Below are positions 1 through 8,243 of a DNA stretch of 64,000 nt, in pieces (the stretch's first letter is position 1; every line of letters starts with the position of its first letter). The position numbers and the translations under genes are program-made. The DNA comes from Porticoccus sp002341315 (GTDB lineage Bacteria; Pseudomonadota; Gammaproteobacteria; Pseudomonadales; Porticoccaceae). Where the stretch lies: assembly GCF_047634355.1 (NCBI RefSeq), contig NZ_JBLIAL010000002.1. One strand, given 5' to 3'. The notes below the pieces were generated by a model. The model was not told the origin of the DNA, made no database searches, and saw only the letters and a list, made by a program, of their open reading frames with translations.

Positions 1-2
1 AC

Positions 3-299
3 GAGCAGGCGCTATATGCTGCTTACATGCCGTTTGTTGTCAATGGCGGTTTATTTATTGCTACACGAAAAAACTACAATCTTGGTGATGAGGTGTTCAT
101 CTTGCTGGATCTCATGGAAGAACCGGATCGTTTGCCCCTGACCGGAAAAGTTATCTGGATTACCCCGAAAGGCATGGGCGGCAACCGTCGCGAGGGTGTC
201 GGCATCCAGTTGAATGAAAAACACGGTGACATTCAGGGTAAATTTGAAACCTATCTGGCAGGTTTGATGGAAGCGGGCAAGCCCACCAATACCATGTAA
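3..299 (+). CDS. pilZ: PilZ-domain type IV pilus protein, 5' end outside window
   Basis: Small PilZ-domain protein needed for type IV pilus biogenesis in Pseudomonas. The open frame runs in from the window edge (residues EQALYAAY precede the first Met at 27), so the gene starts upstream and only about the last 98 residues are visible. The segment LYAAYMPFVVNGGLFI, then GDEVFILLDL, GKVIWITPKG and the C-terminal PTNTM, closely resembles Pseudomonas PilZ. The founding PilZ does not bind cyclic-di-GMP, and no RxxxR motif is seen in the visible part. It lies just upstream of tatD, as in Pseudomonas where holB-pilZ-tatD form a cluster. Confidence 0.85.
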   Translation, partial: EQALYAAYMPFVVNGGLFIATRKNYNLGDEVFILLDLMEEPDRLPLTGKVIWITPKGMGGNRREGVGIQLNEKHGDIQGKFETYLAGLMEAGKPTNTM

Positions 300-324
300 T
301 TTCACAATCAACAGGCTTTAGACG

Positions 325-1140
325 GTGCTGGTGGATTCACACTGTCATCTGGATCATCTCAATCTGGACGACAATCACAGTTCTCTTTCCTCAATACTTG
401 ACTATGCTCGTCAGCGGGGTGTCGGTGCCTTTCTTGGCGTCGGTGTAGACCTGGACAGTTCGGCAAGACTGATTGAGCTGGCGGAATCCAACCTGGATGT
501 TCTGGTTTCTGTGGGCGTTCATCCGCTCCAGGAAACGTTGCCAGCATTGCCTGAACCCGATGACTTGATCCGAATCGCCAGCCATCCGGCCGTCGTGGCA
601 GTGGGAGAGACAGGCCTTGATAACTATTACAGCCCGGACTCAGCGGCGTGGCAGGAAGAAAGTTTCATTCGCCATTTAAAGGTGGCAGATCAACTGAACA
701 AACCCGTGGTCGTTCATACGCGACAGGCCCAACAGCAAACGCTGGCCATTCTGCGAGCGCATGTAAATCAGGATGTCGGCGGGGTTTTGCACTGCTTTAC
801 CGAGACCTGGGCAATGGCTGAAGCCGCCATAGCGATGAATTTTTATATTTCCTTTTCCGGAATTATTACCTTTCGCAATGCCGCTGCCTTAAGAGAGGTG
901 GTCAAGAGAGTGCCGCTCGATAGGTTGTTGGTGGAAACGGATGCGCCCTGGTTGGCACCGGTACCCTATCGTGGAAAACAAAACCTGCCCGGCCATGTGG
1001 TAGAGGTTGCACAGATGGTCGCCGATATAAAAGGTATTTCTTATCAGGAGGTTGCCGAAACGACGACCGATAACTTCGCAGCGCTTTTCCTTGGTGGGCA
1101 ATCGTTTTCCGCTCGTAATAGTCCAGTAGTTCCCCTATAG
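325..1140 (+). CDS. TatD family metal-dependent hydrolase (DNase)
   Basis: TatD/YcfH-type metallohydrolase of 271 residues with a GTG start. TatD-family proteins are amidohydrolase-fold, two-metal nucleases acting in DNA repair or degradation. Visible metal ligands are the N-terminal DSHCHLDH (HxH at 6-8), the Glu of VGETGLD, the His of VVHTRQ, the His of LHCFTE and the Asp of VETDAPWLAP. It lies 25 bp after pilZ on the same strand and is probably co-transcribed with it. The specific paralogue (TatD, YcfH or YjjV) cannot be settled by eye; the pilZ context favours the YcfH-like one. Confidence 0.88.
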   Translation: MLVDSHCHLDHLNLDDNHSSLSSILDYARQRGVGAFLGVGVDLDSSARLIELAESNLDVLVSVGVHPLQETLPALPEPDDLIRIASHPAVVAVGETGLDNYYSPDSAAWQEESFIRHLKVADQLNKPVVVHTRQAQQQTLAILRAHVNQDVGGVLHCFTETWAMAEAAIAMNFYISFSGIITFRNAAALREVVKRVPLDRLLVETDAPWLAPVPYRGKQNLPGHVVEVAQMVADIKGISYQEVAETTTDNFAALFLGGQSFSARNSPVVPL

Positions 1141-1204
1141 CAAAAACTGCCTGACTGGTTGGTTTGCTGTGGTAATCACCTTAATGCACAGCTGTCCCAC
1201 TTTC

Positions 1205-1229
1205 CTCCCGGAGCATCCATGCTTGGGAG
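1205..1229. repeat. Inverted repeat between convergent genes
   Basis: CTCCC at 1205-1209 pairs with GGGAG at 1225-1229, and inside it AGC pairs with GCT around a small loop. It lies in the 127-bp gap between the convergent tatD and DUF4340 genes. No T-run follows on either strand, so it is a weak terminator candidate or a REP-like palindrome. Confidence 0.4.
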
Positions 1230-1267
1230 CCTGGCAGGGGGGGTTGGACTATTTTCGGAATTGCTCG

Positions 1268-2215
1268 TTACCCTTCCTTGTCTTCGACCTTTTGTTTTTC
1301 CTGTGAATCAACTATCAACTGACTGGATTGGGCTATCTCTTCGTAGTCACTTTTTGCAAAAGTAAACAAGGTATTTCTATCGTTGCGCTGCACGAAGTGT
1401 TGTCCATTATTCTCGTGGAATGTATAGCGCCATCTGTTATCACCAGATATGACATCCAGCTTTACGGCATGACCCTCGGCGAGATCAGGCTTGTCCTTCA
1501 CCAAACCCGTCACACGGAGTTTTTTCAGGCTGCTGAGCAGGTTCTCAATTTCCTGTTGATTTTCGGTCACGGGATTGGCTTGATTTTTCAGAATGGATGG
1601 GCTTTTGTGGGATAACTGCCAGCTTGCGCCACTTTTTACCAAGACAAAGTCAGCTCCCTCAATACGGCCAACGTTGTTAGCCGCCAACAGAGACCTGTCC
1701 AACCAGTCAGTGGTTTTTGGGGGAATATCGGCCAGTTCCAGTTCTACCACATAAACCTGGTCACTCCCGGCCTTTCTTATGTGTAGTTGTTTGAGTCCCG
1801 GCGATGAGCCGATCAGAATTTCACCGAGCAGGTTTTCTCCGCTGTGGATGGCTATTCGACGTTGAGCATTTTTTTGATCCACCTCGAAACGGGAGTGGCT
1901 GGTCTGGTTTGTGGCAACCGGCCACTTCACCCGAAGTTGTTCAAGCTTCTCCAGTAAAGCATTCACTTTGTCGCTCTGGGCGAGCAGCCCATCTCCCAGT
2001 AATTGCCACTCGCCATCGTCTATGCTCTTGCTCTGGCCCAGGGAAACTGTGCCGGTCTCAGAGGTAATCGTGACCTTGTCGACATTCTCCCAGTGGATAT
2101 CAAGCAGAGCCTGGGGCAGGTTGCTGTTTGATTGATTCTGGGCGTACCACCACAGACCTGCGATGATGATCAGCTGGATGGCCAAAAGGCCGCTCAACGC
2201 GGTTTTTGTATTCAT
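1268..2215 (-). CDS. DUF4340 domain protein, exporter-associated
   Basis: Protein of 315 residues with one N-terminal membrane anchor (about residues 6-25, ALSGLLAIQLIIIAGLWWYA) and a long soluble part containing DUF4340-like segments, such as DKVTITSETGTVSLGQ and the middle LDRSLLAANNVGRIEG. The start has a good AAGGAG ribosome-binding site and lies 14 bp after the stop of the permease/GldG fusion, so it is the third gene of that operon. DUF4340 proteins commonly sit beside GldA/GldG-type ABC systems; their biochemical role is unknown. I infer a periplasm-facing accessory of the exporter. Confidence 0.8.
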   Translation of the reverse strand: MNTKTALSGLLAIQLIIIAGLWWYAQNQSNSNLPQALLDIHWENVDKVTITSETGTVSLGQSKSIDDGEWQLLGDGLLAQSDKVNALLEKLEQLRVKWPVATNQTSHSRFEVDQKNAQRRIAIHSGENLLGEILIGSSPGLKQLHIRKAGSDQVYVVELELADIPPKTTDWLDRSLLAANNVGRIEGADFVLVKSGASWQLSHKSPSILKNQANPVTENQQEIENLLSSLKKLRVTGLVKDKPDLAEGHAVKLDVISGDNRWRYTFHENNGQHFVQRNDRNTLFTFAKSDYEEIAQSSQLIVDSQEKQKVEDKEG

Positions 2216-2229
2216 CGTCTGAAGCTCCT

Positions 2230-5112
2230 TTATTTGGCTAACACATTGAGATAATGCTGTTGACGGGAACGCTGCTGTTTCCGCTGAAACAATGCAATAA
2301 TCGCCAACGCCAAAATGGCCAGCGCATAGTTTAAATACTCCCAGAAAATCTGGGTGTCATGATCCATCGGTGGTAGTGTTCTGTTGAACTGACCTCTTGC
2401 ACGAATACTGAGCATGCTGGCGTCTTCCAGCGCCCAGTCCACGGTATTTGCCATCAGCTGCATCGGATTCAGGTATTCACTGCCCGCTGCAGAATTTGCC
2501 ATGGTCATGGTCTGATCGCGTAGAAAATCATTTGAGCTATATAGAATGATTCTCGCCGAGGATGGTGAGTGTTCGGTCACACTGGAAAAGCCCGCAAGGG
2601 ATGTCCCGGTTTCTGTGTCGCTTGCCGCATCATCCTTTGACATTAGCGGTGATTCTTTTCCCGCAAAGTAAGAGGTGAAGCGACCTTCACTGATCACACC
2701 GAGTAAATAGGATTTCTCCTCTTTCGGTAGCGGGAACGCTGCGAAACCGTTTTCGTCAATTTCGGGCATGATATCCATGTTGTCGGATATCCAGGAGCGC
2801 TCCGAGCTGCGAATCAATTCCGTTATATCCCGATCGGCCTGCTTTTCAGCGTCGATAGTGATCGGTGAGGCCCAGGCTACCGTGACCTGCGGGATGTTGG
2901 CCGAAATTGGATTTTCCTCGTTTAGTCCTTCCCCTCGAGCGTCGATAAAATAGGGGTAGTCAATGACCCGGATTTCCTGAACCCTGTGGCCGCGCACATT
3001 ACGGATCATGGGCATCGGGAAGGAAGCATTTTGAGCATCCAGAACCAGCTTGTTTTCAATGCTGAAACCGTGATGGGTCAGCCAGTCCTGAAATGCACCC
3101 TGAAGCTTTGCCACGCCAAGTCCCTGTTGTGTCAGGGTTGTAGTAAACGGCGAGGCTGAAGCGACGACGGTGCCACCTTTCATCAGAAACTGATCGATGG
3201 CAAAGAGTTCTTTGTCTTTCAAATTGTTTGGTGCTGCGATCACCAGAATATCTGCATCTGCCGATATGCTGCCGTCACTCAGGTCTTCCTGGGTAACATT
3301 GAGTTCAGCGCCGAGGGTTTCCTCCAACTGGACAAAGCGGGGAGTAGATATCCCGTATTGTTCCGTTTTTTCATCCACCTTTGGTGTTACCAGAGCTACA
3401 TTTTTAGTAATGCCGGAGGCGAAGCGCTTGATACTGGCTTTCAGGTTGCGCTCAAAACTTGCCCTAGTTGGTTCTTCAAAAGGAATTTGCCTTAGCTGGT
3501 CGCCCTGTTCCAGAGTCAGGTAAAAATAAAAGCGTTCATCGCTGAATAGGCTTCTCGACATCGGCTTGAAGCCATATTTGCTGGCTAGCGCCTGTACCAC
3601 CTGAGCATCGTCTGCATTGGGGGCCACATGGTTGACGACCAGTTGATCGCCAGCCTGCTGCTGGAGAGTATCGATGACATCAGTGATGGCTTTTTTATAC
3701 TCGACAAGCTCCTCCGGCAGTTGTTGGTCTTCTGAAATATAAGTGTTCAGCACGAGTGTGCCGTCCACCATATCGAACAGATTGCCACCGCTGCGATAAC
3801 TGTTGAGTACTTTCTTCAAACTGCGGGTGAGATCATATTCAGGATTGCGAAGCTGCACCTCAAGGCTGTTGTCGCCCTGTGATTTCACTTCAATCAAATC
3901 CTGAAAACCCAGTACTTCAAATTCGTCGCCGTATTGCACCAGGATATTAAAATAGGAGTTCACGATGGCGGACTGATAGCGGTCGGCTACCTGCAGTGGT
4001 GTCGCCCGAATGCTGTATTTGGTATTCGCTTCTTCCTCCAGTTCCGGGTTGGTAACCGGATCGAGGAACTCCACACGGACTTTGCCTTTGCCCGCGATTT
4101 CGTATTCCCGAATCAAGTCTTTCATGCGGGGTACCAGAGGTGCCAGTAACGGGTGAGTTTTACTGCTGAAATACCCGCGAATTAACAGCGGTTCCTCTAC
4201 CTGATCCAGGTACTGGCGGGTGGCATCAGAGATGGAATAAATATCACCCTCGGTTGTATCAATGCGCAGCAGGTTCACTTGCCCAAGCCAGAGATTGGCC
4301 AGCACCGCATTGGCCAACAGCAATCCGGTGATCGCACGCCAGCTCTGATGCCGTGGTGTGCGTTTGAGGTTTGCCCAGCGCTCTTTTTCGAGAAAAAATG
4401 TGTTTAATGTCAGAAATACAATGATGATACTGAGGTAGTAGTAGAGGTCCCGGATGTCGATGACCCCCCGGGTAATCGAGTCAAATCGAGAGCCTGTCCC
4501 GAGCATCCTCAGCCACTCACCTGTCGTATTGCCAAATAAATCCGTAATGGTGGCCGTGCCCACCAGATAAAACAAACCACAGACCCCGACGGAACAAATC
4601 AGGCTGATAATCTGGTTATCGCTTCGGGCGGAAACAAACAAACCAATAGACAGATAGGCTGCACCTAATAACAGGGCGGCGATATAACCAGCCCAGACTG
4701 GCCCCCAATCAAGTTCGCCCAGCTGTGCAACGGTAAAGGGAAGAGGGAGCGTCATCAGTAATGCTATGGCCAATAGCAACAGGCAGCCGAGGAATTTACC
4801 CAGTACAAAATGCCACAGGGGGAGTGGTTGGGTCAGCACATGTTCCAGCGTGCCTGTGCGCCGCTCCTCACTCCATAGTCGCATTGTCAGGGTGCTTGTC
4901 AGAAAGATCAGTAAAACGGGCATCCATTCAAAAAGTGGACGGACATCCGTAATATTTCTGGAGAAGAAGGATTCGCCCCAGAAAAAAATAAACAGACTGA
5001 TACCCGCGAAAGCGGCGAGGAACAGGTATGCAGTTGGTGAAGCAAAGAAAATGGCTATTTCTTTGGCGGCAATGCGGCGAATCAGGGGCAGATGTCTTTT
5101 TTCAGGCTGCAT
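2230..5112 (-). CDS. ABC-2 permease fused to GldG-like auxiliary domain
   Basis: A 960-residue fusion. The first 250 or so residues are a hydrophobic ABC-2-type permease with several membrane spans, recognisable from FFASPTAYLFLAAFAG and the motif SEERRTGTLEHVLTQPL. From about residue 280 comes a GldG-type periplasmic part (IDTTEGDIYSISDATRQYL, VEFLDPVTNP), ending in a last membrane helix before the C-terminal RKQQRSRQQ tail. In Bacteroidetes, GldF and GldG are separate proteins; the fused form carries both halves. The chosen ATG at 5112 overlaps the end of the ATPase gene by 11 bp and follows GGAGAC. An open frame extends 33 codons further upstream but lacks permease-like sequence. The substrate is unknown. 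Confidence 0.82.
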   Translation of the reverse strand: MQPEKRHLPLIRRIAAKEIAIFFASPTAYLFLAAFAGISLFIFFWGESFFSRNITDVRPLFEWMPVLLIFLTSTLTMRLWSEERRTGTLEHVLTQPLPLWHFVLGKFLGCLLLLAIALLMTLPLPFTVAQLGELDWGPVWAGYIAALLLGAAYLSIGLFVSARSDNQIISLICSVGVCGLFYLVGTATITDLFGNTTGEWLRMLGTGSRFDSITRGVIDIRDLYYYLSIIIVFLTLNTFFLEKERWANLKRTPRHQSWRAITGLLLANAVLANLWLGQVNLLRIDTTEGDIYSISDATRQYLDQVEEPLLIRGYFSSKTHPLLAPLVPRMKDLIREYEIAGKGKVRVEFLDPVTNPELEEEANTKYSIRATPLQVADRYQSAIVNSYFNILVQYGDEFEVLGFQDLIEVKSQGDNSLEVQLRNPEYDLTRSLKKVLNSYRSGGNLFDMVDGTLVLNTYISEDQQLPEELVEYKKAITDVIDTLQQQAGDQLVVNHVAPNADDAQVVQALASKYGFKPMSRSLFSDERFYFYLTLEQGDQLRQIPFEEPTRASFERNLKASIKRFASGITKNVALVTPKVDEKTEQYGISTPRFVQLEETLGAELNVTQEDLSDGSISADADILVIAAPNNLKDKELFAIDQFLMKGGTVVASASPFTTTLTQQGLGVAKLQGAFQDWLTHHGFSIENKLVLDAQNASFPMPMIRNVRGHRVQEIRVIDYPYFIDARGEGLNEENPISANIPQVTVAWASPITIDAEKQADRDITELIRSSERSWISDNMDIMPEIDENGFAAFPLPKEEKSYLLGVISEGRFTSYFAGKESPLMSKDDAASDTETGTSLAGFSSVTEHSPSSARIILYSSNDFLRDQTMTMANSAAGSEYLNPMQLMANTVDWALEDASMLSIRARGQFNRTLPPMDHDTQIFWEYLNYALAILALAIIALFQRKQQRSRQQHYLNVLAK

Positions 5113-6082
5113 CTTTTGTCTCCTCTGCTGGTGTCTGCACCGGGGTGGTATTGACCTCCCTGAAAAGGGTTTCAAGATCACGTTTTTCCTGGCTGATGCC
5201 AAAGATATCAATGTTCGCCTGCACCAGAAGCCGGGTTATTTCAGAGACTATTTTTTGCGGGTTGGTGCCGCTCTCAACACGCAGGCGGTAGTGGAAAGGC
5301 GATTGGTTGGCTTGAGCCGTATGGTCGGGCAGTGGCTCAATAGCAAGCTCGTCTTCCAATGAAGACAATGCTGAATTCACGGCTGTTATGCCGGCGGATG
5401 CTACCAGGAGTAATGTGTTGCTTTGACGCAATTCTTCGAGCCCTGCATCGACGGCCAGTCGGCCATGTCGGATAATCAATGCCCGATCACAAATGGCGTC
5501 CACTTCCTGCATGATGTGCGTTGAGAGAATGACGGTTGCTTTGCTGGCAAGTGTTTTAATGAGTATTCTCATCTGCTCGGTCTGGGTTGGATCAAGCCCG
5601 TTGGTTGGCTCGTCCAGAATCAGTATTCTTGGCTTGCCGAGAATTGCCTGCGCGACGCCAACGCGCTGCTTGTAACCCCTCGAGAGCGTGGCTATGGGAG
5701 AAAGCAGCTTGTCGACCAGTGCGGTTTCCCGAATAACCCGCCTTATTTCCTGAACTTTATCGTCCTCCGCAAGGCCTTTCATATCACCCACATAATCCAG
5801 GTAATCGGCCACGGTCATTTCGGGATAGATGGGGAGGTTTTCCGGAAGGTAGCCGATCTCAAGCTGTGCTTTTTTGGGATCAATCTGCAAATCAATATTA
5901 TCAATCGTGATGCTACCGTTATTGGGTTCCAGATAACCACTGAGCATTTTCATGATGGTGGTTTTTCCGGCACCGTTGTGGCCGAGCAGACCGACGATTT
6001 CGCCGTGATCGATTTTGAAATTCACCTCATCCACAGCTTTAAAATCGCCATAGAAGCGGGTTAACCGGGTAACTTCCAGCAT
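5102..6082 (-). CDS. ABC transporter ATP-binding protein (GldA-like)
   Basis: Cytoplasmic ATPase of 326 residues that powers the downstream permease. Walker A is GHNGAGKT (34-41), the signature is LSRGYKQR, Walker B is ILILDEPTNGLDP and the switch His lies in LSTHIM. The roughly 90-residue C-terminal extension after the core is typical of GldA/CcmA-type exporter ATPases. It is the first gene of the three-gene minus-strand operon ATPase, permease-GldG, DUF4340. Its AGGAGG-like site (AGGAGGACAC) precedes the ATG. Confidence 0.88.
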   Translation of the reverse strand: MLEVTRLTRFYGDFKAVDEVNFKIDHGEIVGLLGHNGAGKTTIMKMLSGYLEPNNGSITIDNIDLQIDPKKAQLEIGYLPENLPIYPEMTVADYLDYVGDMKGLAEDDKVQEIRRVIRETALVDKLLSPIATLSRGYKQRVGVAQAILGKPRILILDEPTNGLDPTQTEQMRILIKTLASKATVILSTHIMQEVDAICDRALIIRHGRLAVDAGLEELRQSNTLLLVASAGITAVNSALSSLEDELAIEPLPDHTAQANQSPFHYRLRVESGTNPQKIVSEITRLLVQANIDIFGISQEKRDLETLFREVNTTPVQTPAEETKDAA

Positions 6083-6371
6083 GTGTCCTCCTACGCTGAC
6101 GTGATTTTATTGTTTTATAACGGGGGCAATCGGGTGGTTTTCCCCGGGGGGAGGGGGGCGAGCCAATATTGGATGGCGGGATGGAGTTGCATCGCAGAAT
6201 ATAAACATCACTTCCGGATTTCCTGTTCTTTCGGTTGGGCTCTTTTGGCTCCAGTCGGGCTGTTCAGGCTTTCAGCTGCTCATGATTGGGGTTTGGATAA
6301 AAAATTCAAGCACTTGAAATTTACAGATGGGATAAAGCAGAAAAAGTTCCCGGAAATGATGGTGAAGTTGC
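6083..6371. other. Intergenic region, no gene seen
   Basis: A 289-bp gap upstream of the ABC operon and downstream of the Ap4A phosphorylase-type gene. It contains a C/G-run (CCCCGGGGGGAGGGGGG near 6143-6159). An open frame crosses it on the plus strand but has no recognisable protein character. It presumably holds the promoter of the minus-strand ABC operon; I could not pick a convincing one. Confidence 0.4.
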
Positions 6372-7370
6372 TCAATCCGGCGTCACATTTTTCAATAATT
6401 CGAGACAGCCGATCTGATCAAGCTGTGTGAGCTGGTGATCATCCTTGACCAGGATGGTGCCGGCAAACCCCAGCGCATTTATCGCCAGGTTGCTGTAGCT
6501 ACTTTGGCTTCGTGGAACAACCCAGATGTGTTCTCTGGTCATCAGCAGATTGTGTGCCGGTGCCAGGCCGTCAGTCAGATTGTGCAGTTCAAGTTCACTG
6601 AGCATCCTGTGATAATTCCGGCAGTTGAGCTCGGCGCAGCGTCTGATCTCATCGGGCTCGCTGCCAGCGGGATAAGCTGTTCTTGCAACTTTGTGAGGAA
6701 ATGGCAGTGTTGACTGTTTGCTGCCCTTTGCAGCCAAGGGCAGGTGTTTGAACAATGACTCGAAGGGGTAGTTGTTGTCGGTCTCGTTTTCGGTCTTGGT
6801 AAAGGGGATCATCTGCAGGTGTTTGTGGGTAATGCTTGAACCGGCCTCGGGGCCGCCATTAAAAAAAACCAATCCCTGTTGGGCCTGCAGGCAAATCAAC
6901 GCTGCATGAAAGTCTTCGCTGTTGAGTGGTTTACGCTGCTGGGCGAATTCCGTTGTTACCATCAGTATGTGATGGTCCATCACGTTAAACTTATTTAACA
7001 GGCAGCGGTAATGCGCTGTCAGTTCACCCACATAAAGCGCCGGTTCGTAGGGTAAAAAAGGGTCAAAGTCCTCGGGTTTTTTAATCTGGGAGGCCGCATC
7101 TTTGGTCGCCTTTGATTTGCGGGCAAGGTTGGCCACAACTCTGATTTGCAGGTGGAGGGTGAGTTGGCCAAGCATGACCGGTTGCTCGATACAGCGGGTG
7201 GGAATCGATTTAAGTGCACCGGATGAGAGGGCCGATTTCGTAACCGTCTGTACCTGTTGCCAGAGTGCTGTCCCGGAAAGATTGCTCAATGGGTTCTCCT
7301 GAATTAAACCGTTGCTGATAAGTGCCGCGCAGAAATTATTTTGCGCATGACTCAATCTGCCTGCAAGCAT
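6372..7370 (-). CDS. ATP adenylyltransferase / Ap4A phosphorylase family
   Basis: Protein of 332 residues resembling cyanobacterial and fungal Ap4A phosphorylases of the HIT superfamily, which cleave diadenosine tetraphosphate with phosphate to ADP and ATP. Visible family features are DPFLPYEPALYV, then LLNKFNVMDHHILMVT, then the catalytic histidine motif THKHLQMIPF preceded by FFNGGPEAGSS, and the C-terminal HNLLMTREHIWVVPRS. The frame stays open 345 bp further upstream, into the divergent trmH gene, but that stretch has no family sequence; the ATG at 7370 gives a normal-length protein. It is divergent from trmH. Confidence 0.82.
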   Translation of the reverse strand: MLAGRLSHAQNNFCAALISNGLIQENPLSNLSGTALWQQVQTVTKSALSSGALKSIPTRCIEQPVMLGQLTLHLQIRVVANLARKSKATKDAASQIKKPEDFDPFLPYEPALYVGELTAHYRCLLNKFNVMDHHILMVTTEFAQQRKPLNSEDFHAALICLQAQQGLVFFNGGPEAGSSITHKHLQMIPFTKTENETDNNYPFESLFKHLPLAAKGSKQSTLPFPHKVARTAYPAGSEPDEIRRCAELNCRNYHRMLSELELHNLTDGLAPAHNLLMTREHIWVVPRSQSSYSNLAINALGFAGTILVKDDHQLTQLDQIGCLELLKNVTPD

Positions 7371-7424
7371 CAGGTTACAATTTGTTGGCTTATCAATCCG
7401 TTCCCCAATCAGGCATGCTAAATA

Positions 7425-8108
7425 ATGACGCCGCAACGCTTTGAGAAAATTCAGCAGGTGCTGGACCGTCGCCAACCGGATCTTACGGTTATTACTGATC
7501 AGGTTCACAAGGGGCAAAACCTTTCTGCCATCCTTCGTACCTGTGATGCCGTTGGCATCCATCGAGTGCACGCTGTTTATGATACCGGCTATTTTCGTCC
7601 ACACACGGGGACCGCAATGGGTTCCCAGAAGTGGGTTAAAACCGAGGTTCACCGGAAAATTACCGTACCCATTGAGCAGCTCCAGCGGCAGGGCTTCCAG
7701 GTCTTTGCCGCCCATTGCGATGAGGGGGGTGCCATGGATTATCGTGACGTCGATTACACCAGGCCAACCGCGTTGGTTTTAGGTGCAGAAAAGCGCGGTG
7801 TCAGTGGGCCGGCACTGGATAAAGTGGACGGCTGTGTGGTGGTGCCAATGATGGGCATGTCTGAATCGTATAATGTCTCGGTAGCCTGTGCGATCATCCT
7901 TGCTGAGGCGCAGCGCCAGAGGGCTATTGCCGGGCTCTACCGAGAGTGTCGTCTGCCGGATGAACAATACCGACAATTATTGTTTGAATGGTGTCAACCA
8001 GTGATTGCCAGATTTTGTCGGGCGCGGGATCTCGCCTATCCTGAATTGGACGATACGGGACACTTGGTGAATCCCCAACAATTTTCAGCTTTGGCAAACC
8101 GCTCTTAG
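7425..8108 (+). CDS. trmH: tRNA (guanosine-18-2'-O)-methyltransferase
   Basis: SPOUT-family methyltransferase of 227 residues that methylates the ribose of G18 in tRNA. Motif 1 is QNLSAILRTCDAVGI with the catalytic Arg, motif 2 is ALVLGAEKRGVS and motif 3, forming the knotted SAM site, is MSESYNVSVACAIIL. The N-terminus MTPQRFEKIQQVLDRRQ is the typical TrmH helix, and the C-terminal extension after residue 170 is also present in E. coli TrmH. It is transcribed alone, divergently from the Ap4A phosphorylase-type gene. Confidence 0.93.
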   Translation: MTPQRFEKIQQVLDRRQPDLTVITDQVHKGQNLSAILRTCDAVGIHRVHAVYDTGYFRPHTGTAMGSQKWVKTEVHRKITVPIEQLQRQGFQVFAAHCDEGGAMDYRDVDYTRPTALVLGAEKRGVSGPALDKVDGCVVVPMMGMSESYNVSVACAIILAEAQRQRAIAGLYRECRLPDEQYRQLLFEWCQPVIARFCRARDLAYPELDDTGHLVNPQQFSALANRS

Positions 8109-8243
8109 TGTGCTGTGTGCTCTCTTTGCAGTTTTTCCTGCAGTACTAATAAGTCACAAACTTGCCATTGAATATGATTAAAAAGCGCTAGAATCGACTC
8201 ACTGTATTTATTTTTCGGAAGCATTTTTCAGAAGGTTCAGACA

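Noticed and set aside
6083..6430. A 115-codon plus-strand frame in the gap upstream of the ABC operon
   Set aside because: No family resemblance, runs into the opposite-strand Ap4A phosphorylase-type gene and has no ribosome-binding site.
7371..7715. N-terminal extension of the Ap4A phosphorylase-type gene into trmH
   Set aside because: The extension is antisense to the conserved TrmH coding region and contains no phosphorylase sequence; the ATG at 7370 gives normal length.
8168..8194. TTGAAT-N15-TAGAAT as the acyl-CoA dehydrogenase promoter
   Set aside because: Spacing of 15 bp is short, and no independent support exists; not reported as a feature.
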